From NCBI GenBank assembly GCA_945862045.1, contig CAMAWR010000006.1, forward strand, positions 1 to 64,000: a DNA stretch of 64,000 nucleotides, written 5' to 3'. How positions within the stretch are numbered: the stretch's first letter is position 1; each line of letters begins with the position of its first letter. This DNA comes from Bifidobacterium breve (GTDB lineage: Bacteria; Actinomycetota; Acidimicrobiia; Acidimicrobiales; Ilumatobacteraceae). Under the pieces are notes generated by a model, which was given only the letters and a program-made list of their open reading frames with translations, made no database searches and was not told the origin of the DNA. Position numbers and translations under genes: made by a program. Positions 63,887-64,000 of this stretch are shown here, piece after piece.

Positions 63887-64000
63887 TATCGGGACACCTG
63901 CCCGTCGCCACCCGAGCCAGTCACGCCGGTTGCGGCGGCAATGGCCGAGACCGCGCGAGCAAACACCTCGTCGGGTGTACCCACCCCGTCCACCACGGCC
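63886..64000 (-). CDS. adk: Adenylate kinase, C-terminal end only
   Basis: About 37 codons before TAG (63886-63888) on the minus strand, reading [20 protein letters not shown] then a non-conserved tail [14 protein letters not shown]. The VDGxGxxDEVxxR pattern is the C-terminal helix of adenylate kinase, and secY-adk-infA is a known order. The gene continues past the right edge. A methionine aminopeptidase C-terminus would look different, so adk is the better call. Confidence 0.7.
   Translation of the reverse strand, partial: AVVDGVGTPDEVFARAVSAIAAATGVTGSGGDGQVSR

Overview
The window looks like chromosomal DNA of a high-GC actinobacterium (I judge about 60 % GC by eye). The gene order matches conserved actinobacterial blocks: mfd-(lipoprotein)-mazG-eno-ftsB-DUF501-ppx, moeA/galU, groEL-groES-(maf-dusB)-tsaD-rimI-tsaB-tsaE-alr-acpS-glmS-glmM-rpsI-rplM, and truA-rplQ-rpoA-rpsD-rpsK-rpsM-rpmJ-infA-adk. 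GTG starts and apparently leaderless genes are common. A member of the class Acidimicrobiia is my best guess, but this is inference; there is no rRNA gene in the window to settle it.

Bases 1-7273 hold the mfd end, a SurA-like lipoprotein, a methylase-MazG fusion, enolase and an FtsB-like division protein. Bases 7356-22150 carry a molybdenum hydroxylase (CO-dehydrogenase-like, 'cox') module: two form II CoxL large subunits, CoxS, CoxM, the maturation proteins CoxD (MoxR ATPase) and CoxE (VWA), two XdhC-type cofactor chaperones, a MobA/MocA-like cytidylyltransferase and a membrane-anchored CoxG. A DrrA-type ABC exporter with two permeases sits inside it, plus a reversed SDR gene and a reversed NlpC/P60 hydrolase. 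This module lies between ftsB and DUF501, which are neighbours in Mycobacterium, so it looks like an insertion into a conserved block. Molybdenum cofactor genes moaC-moaA-moeA follow 7-10 kb downstream and could supply the enzyme.

Bases 22128-44644 are mixed housekeeping and metabolic genes: Ppx/GppA, N-acetyltransferase, an enoyl-CoA hydratase of lower GC, a PfkB kinase, a small HTH regulator, an acyl-CoA synthetase, tRNA-Ala(CGC), MoCo synthesis, a putative glycolipid-binding protein, a serine hydrolase, GalU, a cysteine-less FmdB-like protein, UppP, the TldD/PmbA protease pair, a PAP2 enzyme, Dxs, a HisN-like phosphatase and an amidohydrolase.

Bases 44687-64000 are all on the minus strand. 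They include groES-groEL under a perfect CIRCE operator, maf, dusB, the t6A/RimI group (tsaD, rimI, tsaB, tsaE), alr, acpS, an unusually long GlmS (1,145 residues), glmM, rpsI, rplM, a glycosyltransferase placed between rplM and truA, and the alpha operon back to a partial adk at the right edge.

Most notable signals: the cox module splitting a conserved block; a 16-bp tandem repeat at its left border; two competing hairpins before coxS; the giant GlmS with altered isomerase residues; and a recurring TAnnnT hexamer exactly 6-7 bases upstream of many first genes, indicating widespread leaderless transcription.
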